Positions 1 to 8,742 are shown, counted from the stretch's first letter. The stretch is DNA of 64,000 nucleotides from Butyricicoccus pullicaecorum (GCA_021531865.1 JAFBIW010000007.1:1-64000); one strand, 5' to 3'. Notes: generated from the letters alone by a model not told the origin. Numbers and translations: made by a program.

Positions 1-126
1 TCGCACGGCCACCTGCTCTACACCAACTGGCTCAACTACTACGTCTACCAGACCACGCCCTATGTCGTCAATGACGATATGCACAGCGATATCAATGTCG
101 ACCCCTTCGATGATTGGGATAAGTAA
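1..126 (+). CDS. metA: Homoserine O-acyltransferase (MetA family), C-terminal fragment
   Basis: The frame open from the window edge to the TAA at 124-126 encodes the last 41 residues of a protein. It contains [17 protein letters not shown], which matches the conserved C-terminal signature of the MetA family of homoserine O-succinyl/O-acetyltransferases. These enzymes activate homoserine with succinyl- or acetyl-CoA as the first committed step of methionine synthesis in the cytoplasm. The catalytic Cys/His/Glu region lies outside the window, so acyl specificity cannot be read. The convergent methionine synthase genes fit the assignment. Confidence 0.88.
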   Translation, partial: SHGHLLYTNWLNYYVYQTTPYVVNDDMHSDINVDPFDDWDK

Positions 127-134
127 GAAAGCAA

Positions 135-167
135 AACCCGCGGCACGCAGCCGCGGGTTCTTTTTTT
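135..167. terminator. Rho-independent terminator after metA
   Basis: Arms AACCCGCGG (135-143) and CCGCGGGTT (151-159) form a 9-bp stem followed by an eight-base pyrimidine/T run on the + strand. It sits between the convergent metA and CBS-domain genes. The T run favours + strand termination. Confidence 0.85.
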
Positions 168-583
168 CATATCTTGAGTTCCTTCATGTGCGCATTGCAA
201 TAATCGAAGATGCGTTTTCTGGTCACAATTCCGACGAACATATTCCGGTCGTCGATGACCGGGACGAAATTCTGGTTGGACGCATGGGTCAGCAGGTCGA
301 GGATCTGCGCGTCGGCGTTGACCGGTTTGTTGTCGCACCGGCGCGGCAGGTCGCGCATTTGCAGCGGCATGGTCTTTTTTCGGCCGATGATCTCGTCGCA
401 GTCGCACATCATCCAGAGAAAATCGCCCTCGGTGACCGTGCCGATATACTCGCCCTCACGGGAAATGAGCGGAACCGCGTGGTAACCGCTGGCGCGGAGC
501 CGATCGAGACCCTCCTTGAGCCCCATGTCGTCGTACAAATATGTAACCTCGCTCTTGTGGGTCAGAAAAAACATGATATTCAT
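167..583 (-). CDS. Tandem CBS-domain protein
   Basis: This 138-residue protein consists almost entirely of two CBS motifs, residues about 7-60 (core YHAVPLISREGEYIGTV) and about 75-135 (core NFVPVIDDRNMFVGIVTRKR). CBS pairs form a Bateman module that binds adenine nucleotides or S-adenosylmethionine and usually regulates a partner. No enzymatic domain is attached. The ATG at 583 has AAGGA seven to nine bases upstream, and a good promoter lies at 629-657. The gene is monocistronic, convergent with metA and codirectional with the methionine operon. A role in sensing SAM or AMP for methionine metabolism is conceivable from position only. Confidence 0.85.
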   Translation of the reverse strand: MNIMFFLTHKSEVTYLYDDMGLKEGLDRLRASGYHAVPLISREGEYIGTVTEGDFLWMMCDCDEIIGRKKTMPLQMRDLPRRCDNKPVNADAQILDLLTHASNQNFVPVIDDRNMFVGIVTRKRIFDYCNAHMKELKI

Positions 584-628
584 AAAAGCACATCCTTCAA
601 AATGCGGTAAGCCGGTGTCTTTAAGTTT

Positions 629-657
629 ATTTTAACAAAAGAAGGATGTATTCGCAA
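629..657 (-). promoter_or_regulatory. Sigma-A-type promoter of the CBS-domain gene
   Basis: On the minus strand TTGCGA (652-657), a 17-base spacer and TAAAAT (629-634) lie about 45 bases before the ATG at 583. Confidence 0.65.
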
Positions 658-705
658 GATGTATTGCAACAATTTGCACAATGTTAACAATTGTTCATCA
701 TTTGG

Positions 706-2472
706 TCACAGAGCTTCGTCCGGATCGCGGAGCTGCTCCAAAATCCGCGCGATCAGCGACACCCGCTGGAAGGGCGTGATGAAATACCAGCCCGAGGTAT
801 ACGGGATCATCTTCCGCGCGATCTGCACCGAAAGTGAAACGGCAAGCTCCTCGGCCTCCTCCCGGTTCAGTCCCTCGTAGCGGTCGATCACGCCCTGCGA
901 GACCTCGATGCCCGAGATTTCGTTGCTCATGAACAGGGCGTTGCGGTGGCTGACGATCGGGATGACACCGCCCAGCAGGTCGCCATGCAGCGTTTCGCGC
1001 GCCCGCGCCAGATTCTCAAACGCACGGGTGGTGAAGACCGGCTGGGTCAGGAAACCGGCCACGCCGCAGTCCTCCTTGCGCTGTGCTTTCCGCAGCTCGG
1101 CATCAAAGTTGGCCGCGTTGACGTTGAGCGCACCGTAGACACGGAAGGGCGCGGTCACGCCCTGCTCGCCCAGTCCGCGGATGTACGAGGCGAGGACGGC
1201 GGAATTGAAGGAGAACACGCCCTTGACCTCGTCCCGCTCGGCCGACGGGATCGGGTCGCCGGTCACGACGAGGACGTTGTGCACGCCCTCGGCCGACAGG
1301 CCGAGCAGGAGCGCCTTGGTCGCGTTGATGTTGCGGTCGCGGCAGGTCATGTGCGGGATCGGGTCGATATCCAGCTCCCGGCGGAGCTTGGCCGCCAGCA
1401 TCGAGCTGTCCGCACGCGCCCGGGCGATCGGGCAGTCCGCAATCGTGACCGCATCCGCGCCCGCCTCCTTGAGCGCTTTGGCGCCCGCGACGAACTTATC
1501 CAGATTGGAGTCCGCGGGCGGGTCGAGCTCGACCGCGATGATACGCTTACCCGCTTGGATCTTCTCCGCCAGCCGGTTGACCGCCTGCCGGGGCGCGGCA
1601 GGCTGAGCCGCAGGCGCGGCGGCGTGCGGCAGTTCGTCCGCGTTCAGCGCTTCGGCAGTCAGGCGGATGTGCTCGGGCGTGGTGCCGCAGCAGCCGCCCA
1701 AAATCTTCGCGCCCGCCGCCGCGATTTCGACCATGCGGGAGGCGAAATAGACCGGACGGTTCTCAAAATAGGTTCTTCCGCCCAGAATCGTCGGGTAGCC
1801 CGCATTCGGCATGACCGAAAGCAGGGTATGCTCCCCGAACAGGGACGCGTTCGCGCGCGCCAGCGCCAGCAGATGATTGGGGCCGGAGACGCAGTTGAAG
1901 CCGGCCGCGTCGATGATCGGGCTGGCCGTCACCCGGGCAAGCACGTCGCGCGCGGGCAGGCCCTTGCGGGTGAAGCCATCCGGCGTGACCGCGAACGAGG
2001 TCATCAGGAAGGCGTCCGGCCGCTTGGCCTTGATATAGGCCGCGATGGCGTACAGGTCGGCGTCGTCCGAAAAGGTCTCGAACAGGAAGTTTTGTGCACC
2101 CAGCGACAGGAACACGTCCACGATCTGTTCATACTCCCCTTCCGCGTCCGGAATCGGGCCGATGTCGGCGAACACGAACGCGCGATGAGGCGCGGCCGCC
2201 TCGCACGCCAGCTTCCAGCCCGCGCGGATGATCTGCTCGACCTGCGCAAACGGACAGCCAAGCGCCTGGGTGTTCGCGCCGAAGGTGTTGGTCTTGACGG
2301 CGCGCGCGCCCGCTTCCAGATAGGCATTGTGGATGGCGGTGATCCGGTCGGGATGGGTCAGGTTGGCCGCCTCGCACTTGCCGGCCTCCTCCGGGTATTT
2401 CGCGCTGTAATAGGTGCCCATCGCACCGTCAAACAGGAGCGGTTTATGCTCCAAATATGTCCGAATCTCCAT
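706..2472 (-). CDS. Bifunctional homocysteine S-methyltransferase / methylenetetrahydrofolate reductase (YitJ-like)
   Basis: The 588-residue protein has two domains. Residues 1-280 are a homocysteine-binding methyltransferase barrel with the zinc cysteines C194 (GFNC) and C261/C262 (GGCCGTTPEH). After an Ala/Pro-rich linker (about 283-297), residues 300-588 are a MetF-type flavin barrel that reduces 5,10-methylene-THF to 5-methyl-THF. The same domain order is known in Bacillus YitJ. It makes the methyl donor used by the adjacent MetH and may also methylate homocysteine itself. Its ATG at 2472 directly abuts the metH stop codon (2473-2475), so the genes are almost certainly co-transcribed and possibly translationally coupled. 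Confidence 0.93.
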   Translation of the reverse strand: MEIRTYLEHKPLLFDGAMGTYYSAKYPEEAGKCEAANLTHPDRITAIHNAYLEAGARAVKTNTFGANTQALGCPFAQVEQIIRAGWKLACEAAAPHRAFVFADIGPIPDAEGEYEQIVDVFLSLGAQNFLFETFSDDADLYAIAAYIKAKRPDAFLMTSFAVTPDGFTRKGLPARDVLARVTASPIIDAAGFNCVSGPNHLLALARANASLFGEHTLLSVMPNAGYPTILGGRTYFENRPVYFASRMVEIAAAGAKILGGCCGTTPEHIRLTAEALNADELPHAAAPAAQPAAPRQAVNRLAEKIQAGKRIIAVELDPPADSNLDKFVAGAKALKEAGADAVTIADCPIARARADSSMLAAKLRRELDIDPIPHMTCRDRNINATKALLLGLSAEGVHNVLVVTGDPIPSAERDEVKGVFSFNSAVLASYIRGLGEQGVTAPFRVYGALNVNAANFDAELRKAQRKEDCGVAGFLTQPVFTTRAFENLARARETLHGDLLGGVIPIVSHRNALFMSNEISGIEVSQGVIDRYEGLNREEAEELAVSLSVQIARKMIPYTSGWYFITPFQRVSLIARILEQLRDPDEAL

Positions 2473-4884
2473 TTATCCCAGTACCTTTCTGCAAATTTCG
2501 ACCGATTCCCGCGCATCGCGCGCATAAAAGTCTGCGCCGATCTTTTCGGCATAGTCGGGCGTCAGCACCGCGCCGCCCACCCAGATCTGACAGGGGTGGC
2601 CGCTTTCGCGCAGGGCGCGGATGGTCTCCTGCATGGCAGGCAGGGTGGTCGTCATCAGAGCGGACAGGCCGATCAAACGCACATCCTCCCGGATCGCGGT
2701 TTCGACGACGGTTTCAGGCGGCACGTCGCGCCCCAGATCAATGACCCGATAGCCGTAGTTCTCGACGATCGTCTTGACGATGTTCTTGCCGATGTCGTGA
2801 ATGTCGCCCTTGACGGTCGCGACGATGACCTTCCCCTTGGAAACGGTCTGCGCGCCCGTGCGCGCCAGCTTGGCGCGGATGACCTCGAAGGCCTCCTGCG
2901 CCGCGCCCGCCGCATTGATAAGCTGGGGCAGGAAAATTTCACCCCGCTCGAATCGTCCGCCGACCACGTCGAGCGCCGGAATGAGTTGTTCATTGACAAC
3001 CGCAAGCTCGGGCGTGCCCGAAGCCAGCAGGTTTGCGGTCAGGCGGCGGGCCTCGTCCTTCAGTCCCTTTTCGACCGCGCGCGGCAGGGTGGTCTCCCCG
3101 GCGGGCGCGGTCTCCTGCTTGACCGGCGCGTCCGGCGTCTGCGTGCAGGCGGCGATATAGGCTTCCGCGTTTTTGTCGCGGTTATAGATGACATTGAACA
3201 CCCGGATGGCGTTCATGATGGCTTCGCTATTGGGGTTGACGATGGGCAGGTCAAGGCCGTGCGCCATCGCCAGCGTCAGGAAACCCGACGTGACCAGTTC
3301 GCGGCGCGGCAGGCCGAAGGAGATATTGGACACGCCCAGCGTGCAGTGCAGCCCCAGCTTTTCCTTGACCATCTGCATGGCGCGCAGGGTCTCGACCGCC
3401 TTGTCCTGCTCGGCTGAAACGGTCAGCGTCAGGCAGTCGATGAACACATCCTCCTTGGGGATGCCGTAGGACTGGGCGGCGTGCAGGATGCGCTCGGCAA
3501 TCGCAAAGCGTTCCTCCGCCGTGGGCGGCAGGCCGTTCTGATCCATCGCAAGGCCGATGACCGCCGCGCCGTACTTCTTGACGAGCGGCAGGACGCGTTC
3601 GAGCACCTTGGGCTCGCCGTTGACCGAATTGACGATCGCCTTGCCGTTGACGACGCGCAGACCGGCCTCGATCGCCGCCGGGTCGGAGGAATCGAGCTGG
3701 ATGGGCAGGTCGGTCACCGACTGGACGGCCTTGACCACCTTGACCATCATGGCCGGTTCGTCGATACCGGGCAGACCGACGTTCACGTCCAGAATGTGCG
3801 CGCCCGCGTCGGCCTGCTCGACCGCCTGCGCCAGAATATAGTCCATATCCTGCTCGCGCAGGGCCTGTTGGAAGCGCTTCTTGCCGGTCGGGTTGATGCG
3901 CTCACCGATGACGCGCACGCCGTCGATCACAACGGTCTCGGTCGGGGTGCAGACGACCGAACGGTGCGCCGGAGTGCGCTTTGCTGGGGTCAGGCCGGCC
4001 GTACGCGCGGCCAGCGATGCGATATAGTCCGGGCTGGTGCCGCAGCAGCCGCCCATGTAGCGCACACCCAGCGCGGCAAATTTGGACATTTCTTCTGCAA
4101 ATTCATCCGCTTTGATGTTATACGCCCCGGTCTCGGGGTCGGGCAGACCGGCGTTTGCCTTGACGATCAGGGGGAGCGCGGTGCATTCACTCAGGCGCGC
4201 GACGATTGGGTACAGCTCGACCGGGCCGAGCGAGCAGTTGACGCCCAGCGCATCCACGCCCAGACCCTCGAGCACGGCGGCCATTGCGTCCACCGAGCAG
4301 CCGGTGAAGGTGCGGCCAGTCGGCTCAAAGCTCATCGTGACAAAGACCGGCTTATCGCTGTGCTCCTTGGCCGCCAGCACGCCCGCCTTGACCTCGTAGA
4401 GGTCGGTCATGGTCTCAAACACGATCAGATCGGCTTCGGCACCGGCCTCGATCTCCTCCCGGAAGATGTCATAGGCTTCCTCAAAGGCCAGCGTGCCGTA
4501 CGGCTCCAGAAGCTGGCCGATCGGGCCGATATCAAGCGCGACCCGGGCGCGGGGCGCATCCGGGTGGGCGGTGCAGAAGTCGTCGACCGCCTGCCGGGCG
4601 CAGCGCACAGCCGCGCCGATCGTGTCTGCGACCGAAAGGCCGCTCTCCGCCAGCTTGCAGCGGTTCGCACCGAAGGTGTTGGCGTATACGATCTGCGCGC
4701 CCGCCTCCAGATAGGCGCGGTGCACCGCCGCGACCTTTTCGGGCGCGGTCAGGTTGAGGGTCTCGGGCGCGTGCCCGGCGGGCAGGCCGGCGTTTTGGAG
4801 CATGGTGCCCATCGCGCCGTCCAAATAAATGATTTTATTCTCTTCCACAGGTTTTTCCAGCCTTTCGATATGCACAGGTTTCAA
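2473..4884 (-). CDS. metH: Cobalamin-dependent methionine synthase lacking its reactivation domain
   Basis: Residues 1-300 form the homocysteine/zinc domain (C217, C280, C281), about 320-570 the pterin-binding (methyl-THF) domain, about 600-680 the four-helix cap, and about 683-803 the B12-binding domain with DIHDIGK (694-700), whose His696 is the expected cobalt ligand. The protein stops there at 803 residues; canonical MetH continues for about 330 residues with the SAM-binding reactivation domain, which is encoded by the preceding gene. The ATG at 4884 overlaps that gene by 50 bases and has no clear Shine-Dalgarno. A GTG at 4848 with AAAGG upstream is an alternative start that reduces the overlap to 14 bases. 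Confidence 0.95.
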   Translation of the reverse strand: MKPVHIERLEKPVEENKIIYLDGAMGTMLQNAGLPAGHAPETLNLTAPEKVAAVHRAYLEAGAQIVYANTFGANRCKLAESGLSVADTIGAAVRCARQAVDDFCTAHPDAPRARVALDIGPIGQLLEPYGTLAFEEAYDIFREEIEAGAEADLIVFETMTDLYEVKAGVLAAKEHSDKPVFVTMSFEPTGRTFTGCSVDAMAAVLEGLGVDALGVNCSLGPVELYPIVARLSECTALPLIVKANAGLPDPETGAYNIKADEFAEEMSKFAALGVRYMGGCCGTSPDYIASLAARTAGLTPAKRTPAHRSVVCTPTETVVIDGVRVIGERINPTGKKRFQQALREQDMDYILAQAVEQADAGAHILDVNVGLPGIDEPAMMVKVVKAVQSVTDLPIQLDSSDPAAIEAGLRVVNGKAIVNSVNGEPKVLERVLPLVKKYGAAVIGLAMDQNGLPPTAEERFAIAERILHAAQSYGIPKEDVFIDCLTLTVSAEQDKAVETLRAMQMVKEKLGLHCTLGVSNISFGLPRRELVTSGFLTLAMAHGLDLPIVNPNSEAIMNAIRVFNVIYNRDKNAEAYIAACTQTPDAPVKQETAPAGETTLPRAVEKGLKDEARRLTANLLASGTPELAVVNEQLIPALDVVGGRFERGEIFLPQLINAAGAAQEAFEVIRAKLARTGAQTVSKGKVIVATVKGDIHDIGKNIVKTIVENYGYRVIDLGRDVPPETVVETAIREDVRLIGLSALMTTTLPAMQETIRALRESGHPCQIWVGGAVLTPDYAEKIGADFYARDARESVEICRKVLG

Positions 4885-5506
4885 ACATGGAGCAATAGGC
4901 GCAGCCCCGGAACCGCTTGTTCTGCGGGCGGTCGGCCAGGCCGATCAGCGCGGTGACCGATTTGCGCGGGGTCAGAATGTTGCTGGCGGTCAGGTGCAAG
5001 CCGATGCGGCGCGGGCCGTCGACCGCCGCAAGCAGCTCGGGCTGGGCGGTGATCGGCAGGTCGCCATAGCCCGGGCTGAAACGGTCGGTCAGGTAAACCG
5101 CCGGGTCGTTCAGCGCCGCATAAATTTCCCGTTCAGCCTCATCGCAGACCGCCTCGATCGCGGCAGAGCCGCAGCAGTCCAGCACAAGCGCCCGGGTCAT
5201 ATCCCGCACCTGCGCCCGGCGGATGGCCATTTCCAGCCCGTTTCCCAGCGTGGCTGCGAAGAACACAACGCGGTCGCAGTCGGCCAGCAAAGCGGGCACA
5301 TCCTGCCCGGTGAAGGCCAACGCGGGCGTGCGGGCGACGCGGTCGATCGGTGAAACCGTCCATGTCCAGCGCGGCTCGGCCACCGAAAGGGTCTGCGCCA
5401 TGCAGTCGTCGATCAGCGCGTCGACCTCGGGCGGAATCTCGCAGCCCGTCCAACGCAGATACTGCAAAACTTCCTTTTTATTGAAGGTGTTCAGATTCAG
5501 GTTCAT
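4835..5506 (-). CDS. Stand-alone methionine synthase activation-domain protein
   Basis: This 223-residue protein matches the C-terminal activation domain of MetH that binds SAM and a flavodoxin-type donor and reductively re-methylates cob(II)alamin. RFSPGYGDLP resembles the SAM-binding RxxPGY motif. The C-terminus has a Cys cluster (GCAYCSMFETC and a later C) of the kind seen in small clostridial versions. It immediately precedes and overlaps metH, which lacks this domain, so the two probably act together as in Thermotoga. The start at 5506 was chosen over upstream in-frame codons because AAGGAA sits 5-10 bases before it. Confidence 0.85.
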   Translation of the reverse strand: MNLNLNTFNKKEVLQYLRWTGCEIPPEVDALIDDCMAQTLSVAEPRWTWTVSPIDRVARTPALAFTGQDVPALLADCDRVVFFAATLGNGLEMAIRRAQVRDMTRALVLDCCGSAAIEAVCDEAEREIYAALNDPAVYLTDRFSPGYGDLPITAQPELLAAVDGPRRIGLHLTASNILTPRKSVTALIGLADRPQNKRFRGCAYCSMFETCAYRKAGKTCGRE

Positions 5507-5540
5507 TTTGTTTCCTTCTATTCGGATATCCCTGCAAAAG

Positions 5541-6323
5541 TCAGGGGATATTGAAGAATTTTTTACCGTTTTCGGTCGTGATGCGCGCGACCTCCTCAAC
5601 CGGCAGGCCCTTGACCTCGGCGATGACCTCGGCCACGCGGTGGACGTACAGCGAGCTGTTGCGCTTGCCGCGGTACGGCTCGGGCGCCATGTAGGGGCTG
5701 TCGGTCTCGATCATCAGCCGCTCGATCGGGATCAGCCGAATGGCTTCGAGCGCCTTTTTGGCGTTCTTGAAGGTGACGACGCCGGTGAAGGAGAGCATAC
5801 AATCGAGCGCCAGAAGCTGCTTGGCAAACTCGGCCGAGCCGGAGTAGCAATGGAAGACCTTGGGCACGTTGGGGTACTGCTCGGCGATCGTCAGGCAGTC
5901 CAGATGAGCCTCGCGGTCGTGAATGATGACCGGCAGACCCAGCCGTCCCGCCATGCGCATTTGCGCCCGGAAGACCTCCTGCTGACGCTTCCGCTCGGCA
6001 GGCTCCTTGCACCAGTAATAATCCAGCCCGATCTCACCGATGGCGCGCACCTTGGGATGGGCGGCCAGTACTTCGATCTCTTTCAGACCAGCTTCGACCG
6101 CTTCGTCGGAGATACCCTCGATGTTCTCAGGATGATAGCCGACCGCGGCGTACACGTGATCGTAGGTCTCGGCATAGGACACCGCCCGGCAGCTGGTCTC
6201 GGGGTCACAGCCCGGATTGAGCACCAGACCGACCCCGTGCTCGGGCAGACTGCTGAGCACGGCGTCCCGGTCGGCGTCAAAGCGCTCGTCATCATAGTGG
6301 GCGTGCGTATCAAATAATATCAT
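5541..6323 (-). CDS. TatD family metal-dependent hydrolase
   Basis: The 260-residue TIM barrel begins with FDTHAHYDD, the HxH metal-binding motif of the TatD/YcfH family, followed by GEIGLDYYW (metal Glu and neighbouring residues), VIIHDRE and FHCYSG. The C-terminal part carries ETDSPYMAP with the last metal ligand. Family members are magnesium-dependent 3'-5' exonucleases or D-tyrosyl deacylase-like enzymes in DNA repair and quality control. The ATG overlaps the preceding DUF4177 stop by four bases (ATGA). It sits between metG and the MetH activation gene; tatD next to metG is common in Firmicutes. Confidence 0.93.
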   Translation of the reverse strand: MILFDTHAHYDDERFDADRDAVLSSLPEHGVGLVLNPGCDPETSCRAVSYAETYDHVYAAVGYHPENIEGISDEAVEAGLKEIEVLAAHPKVRAIGEIGLDYYWCKEPAERKRQQEVFRAQMRMAGRLGLPVIIHDREAHLDCLTIAEQYPNVPKVFHCYSGSAEFAKQLLALDCMLSFTGVVTFKNAKKALEAIRLIPIERLMIETDSPYMAPEPYRGKRNSSLYVHRVAEVIAEVKGLPVEEVARITTENGKKFFNIP

Positions 6324-6517
6324 GCGTTTTCCTCTTTTTCAAACACCAGATCGATTTCCTTGATGCCGCCGTTGCCCGTGAATCGGCTGGGCACGAACCC
6401 GGCAAAGCGCCAGCCCGCCGCCGCGCGGCGGTCAATGATCTCGCGGTGTCTCTGGTCAAAGTTGTCGATCCAGAAGCCGCCGCCCGTATGCAGGGTTTCA
6501 TATTCATAAATGTACAT
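6320..6517 (-). CDS. DUF4177 family small protein
   Basis: This 65-residue protein has the usual size and pattern of DUF4177: an N-terminal strand MYIYEYETLHT, then INxxxxxGW-like IIDRRAAAGWRFAGFVPS, ending in IDLVFEK. Its function is not known. The start at 6517 follows AAAGGAG by seven bases; a longer in-frame extension upstream would run through the terminator hairpin and is unlikely. It is translationally coupled to tatD by an ATGA overlap. It probably relies on readthrough of the metG terminator or an unseen promoter. Confidence 0.75.
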   Translation of the reverse strand: MYIYEYETLHTGGGFWIDNFDQRHREIIDRRAAAGWRFAGFVPSRFTGNGGIKEIDLVFEKEENA

Positions 6518-6537
6518 ACGCCGCTCCTTTCTCACAG

Positions 6538-6568
6538 AAAAAAGGGCGCGGTTCCACCCCGCGCCCTT
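6538..6568 (-). terminator. Terminator/attenuator hairpin between metG and the DUF4177 gene
   Basis: On the minus strand a 10-bp GC-rich stem (arms 59-68 and 42-51 of the 6500s) with loop GGTGGAA is followed by six T residues. It lies only about 20 bases before the next gene's start codon, so it may attenuate rather than fully separate metG from the methionine genes. The loop and 3' arm read GGTGGAACCGCG, which resembles a T-box core, but the rest of a T-box is absent. Confidence 0.75.
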
Positions 6569-6596
6569 CCACTCGTTTCTGTTTCGTTCGTTTGCG

Positions 6597-6653
6597 TGCT
6601 CATTCAAGCGTGCGGTGCTCAGGTGATGCTCACGCGGTGCTCAGCCGTGCTCA
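6597..6653. repeat. Five-copy TGCTCA (TGAGCA) short repeat at the metG 3' end
   Basis: TGCTCA occurs on the + strand at 6597, 6616, 6627, 6638 and 6648, with the last copy containing the metG stop codon. The inner copies are spaced 10-11 bases, which is one helical turn. No function is evident. Confidence 0.6.
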
Positions 6654-8648
6654 GCACAGCTTCGCGCCCGCCGGAACGCCGTCGTCCAGCATGACGAGAT
6701 GCAGGTCTTCGCTGCCGTCCTCCTTTTCGCGCACGGCGGAGAGGATCATGCCGTTCGAGAGCTGACCCATCATCTTGCGCGGGGGCAGGTTGGTGCAGGC
6801 CACCAGCGTCTTGCCGACCAGCTCCTCCGCCTTGTAGAACTTGGCGATGCCCGAAAGGATCTGACGGGTCTCGCCCGAGCCGTCGTCGAGCTGGAACTTA
6901 AGCAGCTTTTCGCTCTTGGGCACGTTCTCGCAGGCGAGCACCTTGCAGACGGTCATCTCGACCTTGGCAAACTCGTCAATCGAAATACAGCCCTCGGGAA
7001 TTTCGACCTTCTTGGCCTTCTTTTCTGCCTTTTCCGCCTTCTTTTCGGTCTTTGCAGCCTCCTTGGCGGGCTTCTTCTCGTCCGCGACGCCCTCGATCTC
7101 AGCCAGCTTCTTCGGGATGTCGATGCGGCTGAACAGGATCTCGGCCGTGCCGACCTTGCCGCCGACCGGCATACCGTCGAACGCCGCCAGAGACTCGACG
7201 CCCTTGTCCTCGACGTTCAGCTGCGCGAAGATCTTCTCGGCCGTCTCGGGCAGGTAGGGCTTGAGCATGGTCGCCGCAAAGCGGATGGACTCGAGCAGGT
7301 TGTAGAGCACGGTGCCCAGACGCTCGCGCTTGGACTCGTCCTTGGCCAGCGCCCACGGCATGGTCTCGTCGATATACTTGTTGGAGCGGCGCAGCAGGGC
7401 AAAGATCTCATCGATCGCGTCGGCAACATGCAGGCCGTCCATGCGGGCCTCGACCTTGGCGGGCAGGGCCAGCGCCATGGCCTTGAGCTCCTCGTCGACC
7501 GGCTCGGCCGCGGTGGGCGCGCAGATCACGCCGTCAAAATACTTGTGATCCATCGCGATGGTACGGTTGACCAGATTGCCCAGCACGTTGGCGAGGTCGG
7601 CGTTGATGCGCTCCATCATCATCTCATAGGTGAGCACACCGTCGTTCGCAAACGGAATCTCGTGCAGGACGTAGTAGCGCACGGCGTCCACGCCGAACCA
7701 CTTGACCAGATCATCGGCATAGATGACGTTGCCGGCCGACTTGGACATCTTGCCCTCACCGACGAGCAGCCACGGATGACCGAAGACCTGCTTGGGCAGG
7801 GGCTCGCCCAGCGCCATGAGGAAGATCGGCCAGTAAATGGTATGGAAACGGATGATGTCCTTGCCGATCAGGTGAACGTCCGCCGGCCAGTACTTCTTGT
7901 AGTGCTCGTCGTGGTTGCCGTCCGGGTCGTAGCCGCAGAAGGTGATATAGTTCGTCAGCGCGTCCAGCCAGACGTAAACAACGTGCTTTTCGTCAAAGGT
8001 GACCGGTACGCCCCAGTTGAAGGAGGTACGGGAAACGCACAGATCCTGCAGGCCAGGCTTGAGGAAATTATTGACCATCTCATTTTTGCGAGACTCGGGC
8101 TGGATGAACGCGGGATGCTCCTCGATATACTGCATCAGGCGGTCGGCGTACTTGCTCATCTTGAAGAAGTAGGCTTCCTCCTCCGCGTCGATGACCGGGC
8201 GGCCGCAGTCGGGGCAGCAACCGTCGACGAGCTGGCTCTCGGTCCAGAAGGACTCGCAGGGCGTGCAGTACTTGCCCTTGTAGGAGCCCTTGTAGATATC
8301 GCCCTGCTCATAGAGCTTCTTGAAGATCTTCTGCACCTTCTCAACGTGCATCGGATCGGTGGTGCGGACAAAGCGGTCGTAGGTGGTGTTCATCAGATCC
8401 CAGATGTCCTTGATCTGACCGGCGACGTTGTCGACATAGGCCTGCGGGGTGATGCCTGCGGCCTCGGCCTTCTGCTGAATCTTCTGGCCGTGCTCGTCGG
8501 TACCGGTCTGGAAATAGACGTCATAGCCAGTCATGCGCTTGTAGCGCGCGATCGCGTCGGCCAGAACGATCTCATAGGTATTGCCGATATGCGGCTTCGC
8601 CGAGGTATAGGCGATCGCCGTGGATATATAATAGAGCTTTTTCTCCAT
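6651..8648 (-). CDS. metG: Methionyl-tRNA synthetase
   Basis: The 665-residue enzyme charges tRNA-Met. The Rossmann fold shows the HIGH-type PHIGN (19-23) and KMSKS (301-305). The connective domain carries a zinc knuckle, CTPC (128-131) and CPDC (145-148). A Lys/Ala/Glu-rich linker (about 535-560) joins the anticodon-binding region to a C-terminal EMAP/Arc1p-like tRNA-binding domain (about 560-665, containing VGKTLVACTNLPPRKMMGQL), which also dimerises the enzyme. Start 8648 follows GGGAGG by nine bases; the in-frame codon seven residues earlier has no such site. It appears to be the first gene of the methionine operon. Confidence 0.97.
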   Translation of the reverse strand: MEKKLYYISTAIAYTSAKPHIGNTYEIVLADAIARYKRMTGYDVYFQTGTDEHGQKIQQKAEAAGITPQAYVDNVAGQIKDIWDLMNTTYDRFVRTTDPMHVEKVQKIFKKLYEQGDIYKGSYKGKYCTPCESFWTESQLVDGCCPDCGRPVIDAEEEAYFFKMSKYADRLMQYIEEHPAFIQPESRKNEMVNNFLKPGLQDLCVSRTSFNWGVPVTFDEKHVVYVWLDALTNYITFCGYDPDGNHDEHYKKYWPADVHLIGKDIIRFHTIYWPIFLMALGEPLPKQVFGHPWLLVGEGKMSKSAGNVIYADDLVKWFGVDAVRYYVLHEIPFANDGVLTYEMMMERINADLANVLGNLVNRTIAMDHKYFDGVICAPTAAEPVDEELKAMALALPAKVEARMDGLHVADAIDEIFALLRRSNKYIDETMPWALAKDESKRERLGTVLYNLLESIRFAATMLKPYLPETAEKIFAQLNVEDKGVESLAAFDGMPVGGKVGTAEILFSRIDIPKKLAEIEGVADEKKPAKEAAKTEKKAEKAEKKAKKVEIPEGCISIDEFAKVEMTVCKVLACENVPKSEKLLKFQLDDGSGETRQILSGIAKFYKAEELVGKTLVACTNLPPRKMMGQLSNGMILSAVREKEDGSEDLHLVMLDDGVPAGAKLC

Positions 8649-8684
8649 CTTTTTATGCCTCCCAAACAATTTCAGCTACTTAAT

Positions 8685-8713
8685 ATCATAGCCGAAATCA
8701 GCGTTTCAATCAA
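8685..8713 (-). promoter_or_regulatory. Promoter of metG
   Basis: Minus strand TTGATT (8708-8713), 17-base spacer, TATGAT (8685-8690), about 37 bases before the start codon. No T-box or SAM riboswitch fits in this short leader. Confidence 0.65.
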
Positions 8714-8742
8714 TAGATTTTGAGGAATTTTCAGGAAAATTG

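Noticed and set aside
946-3417. Long + strand open frame of 823 codons opposite metF-like and metH genes
   Set aside because: It is antisense to two clear enzymes, Arg/Gly/Asp-rich in the way of third-position GC shadows, and has no recognisable domain or ribosome binding site.
5507-5540. Cobalamin or SAM riboswitch for the methionine genes
   Set aside because: Spaces before the activation gene, DUF4177 gene and metG are too short or lack the conserved B12-box and S-box motifs.
6538-6568. Possible T-box riboswitch before the DUF4177/methionine genes (GGTGGAACCGCG)
   Set aside because: Only about 130 bases separate it from metG, no stem I or specifier region is present, and the motif is part of the terminator stem with no alternative antiterminator. 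Treated as coincidence or a relic.
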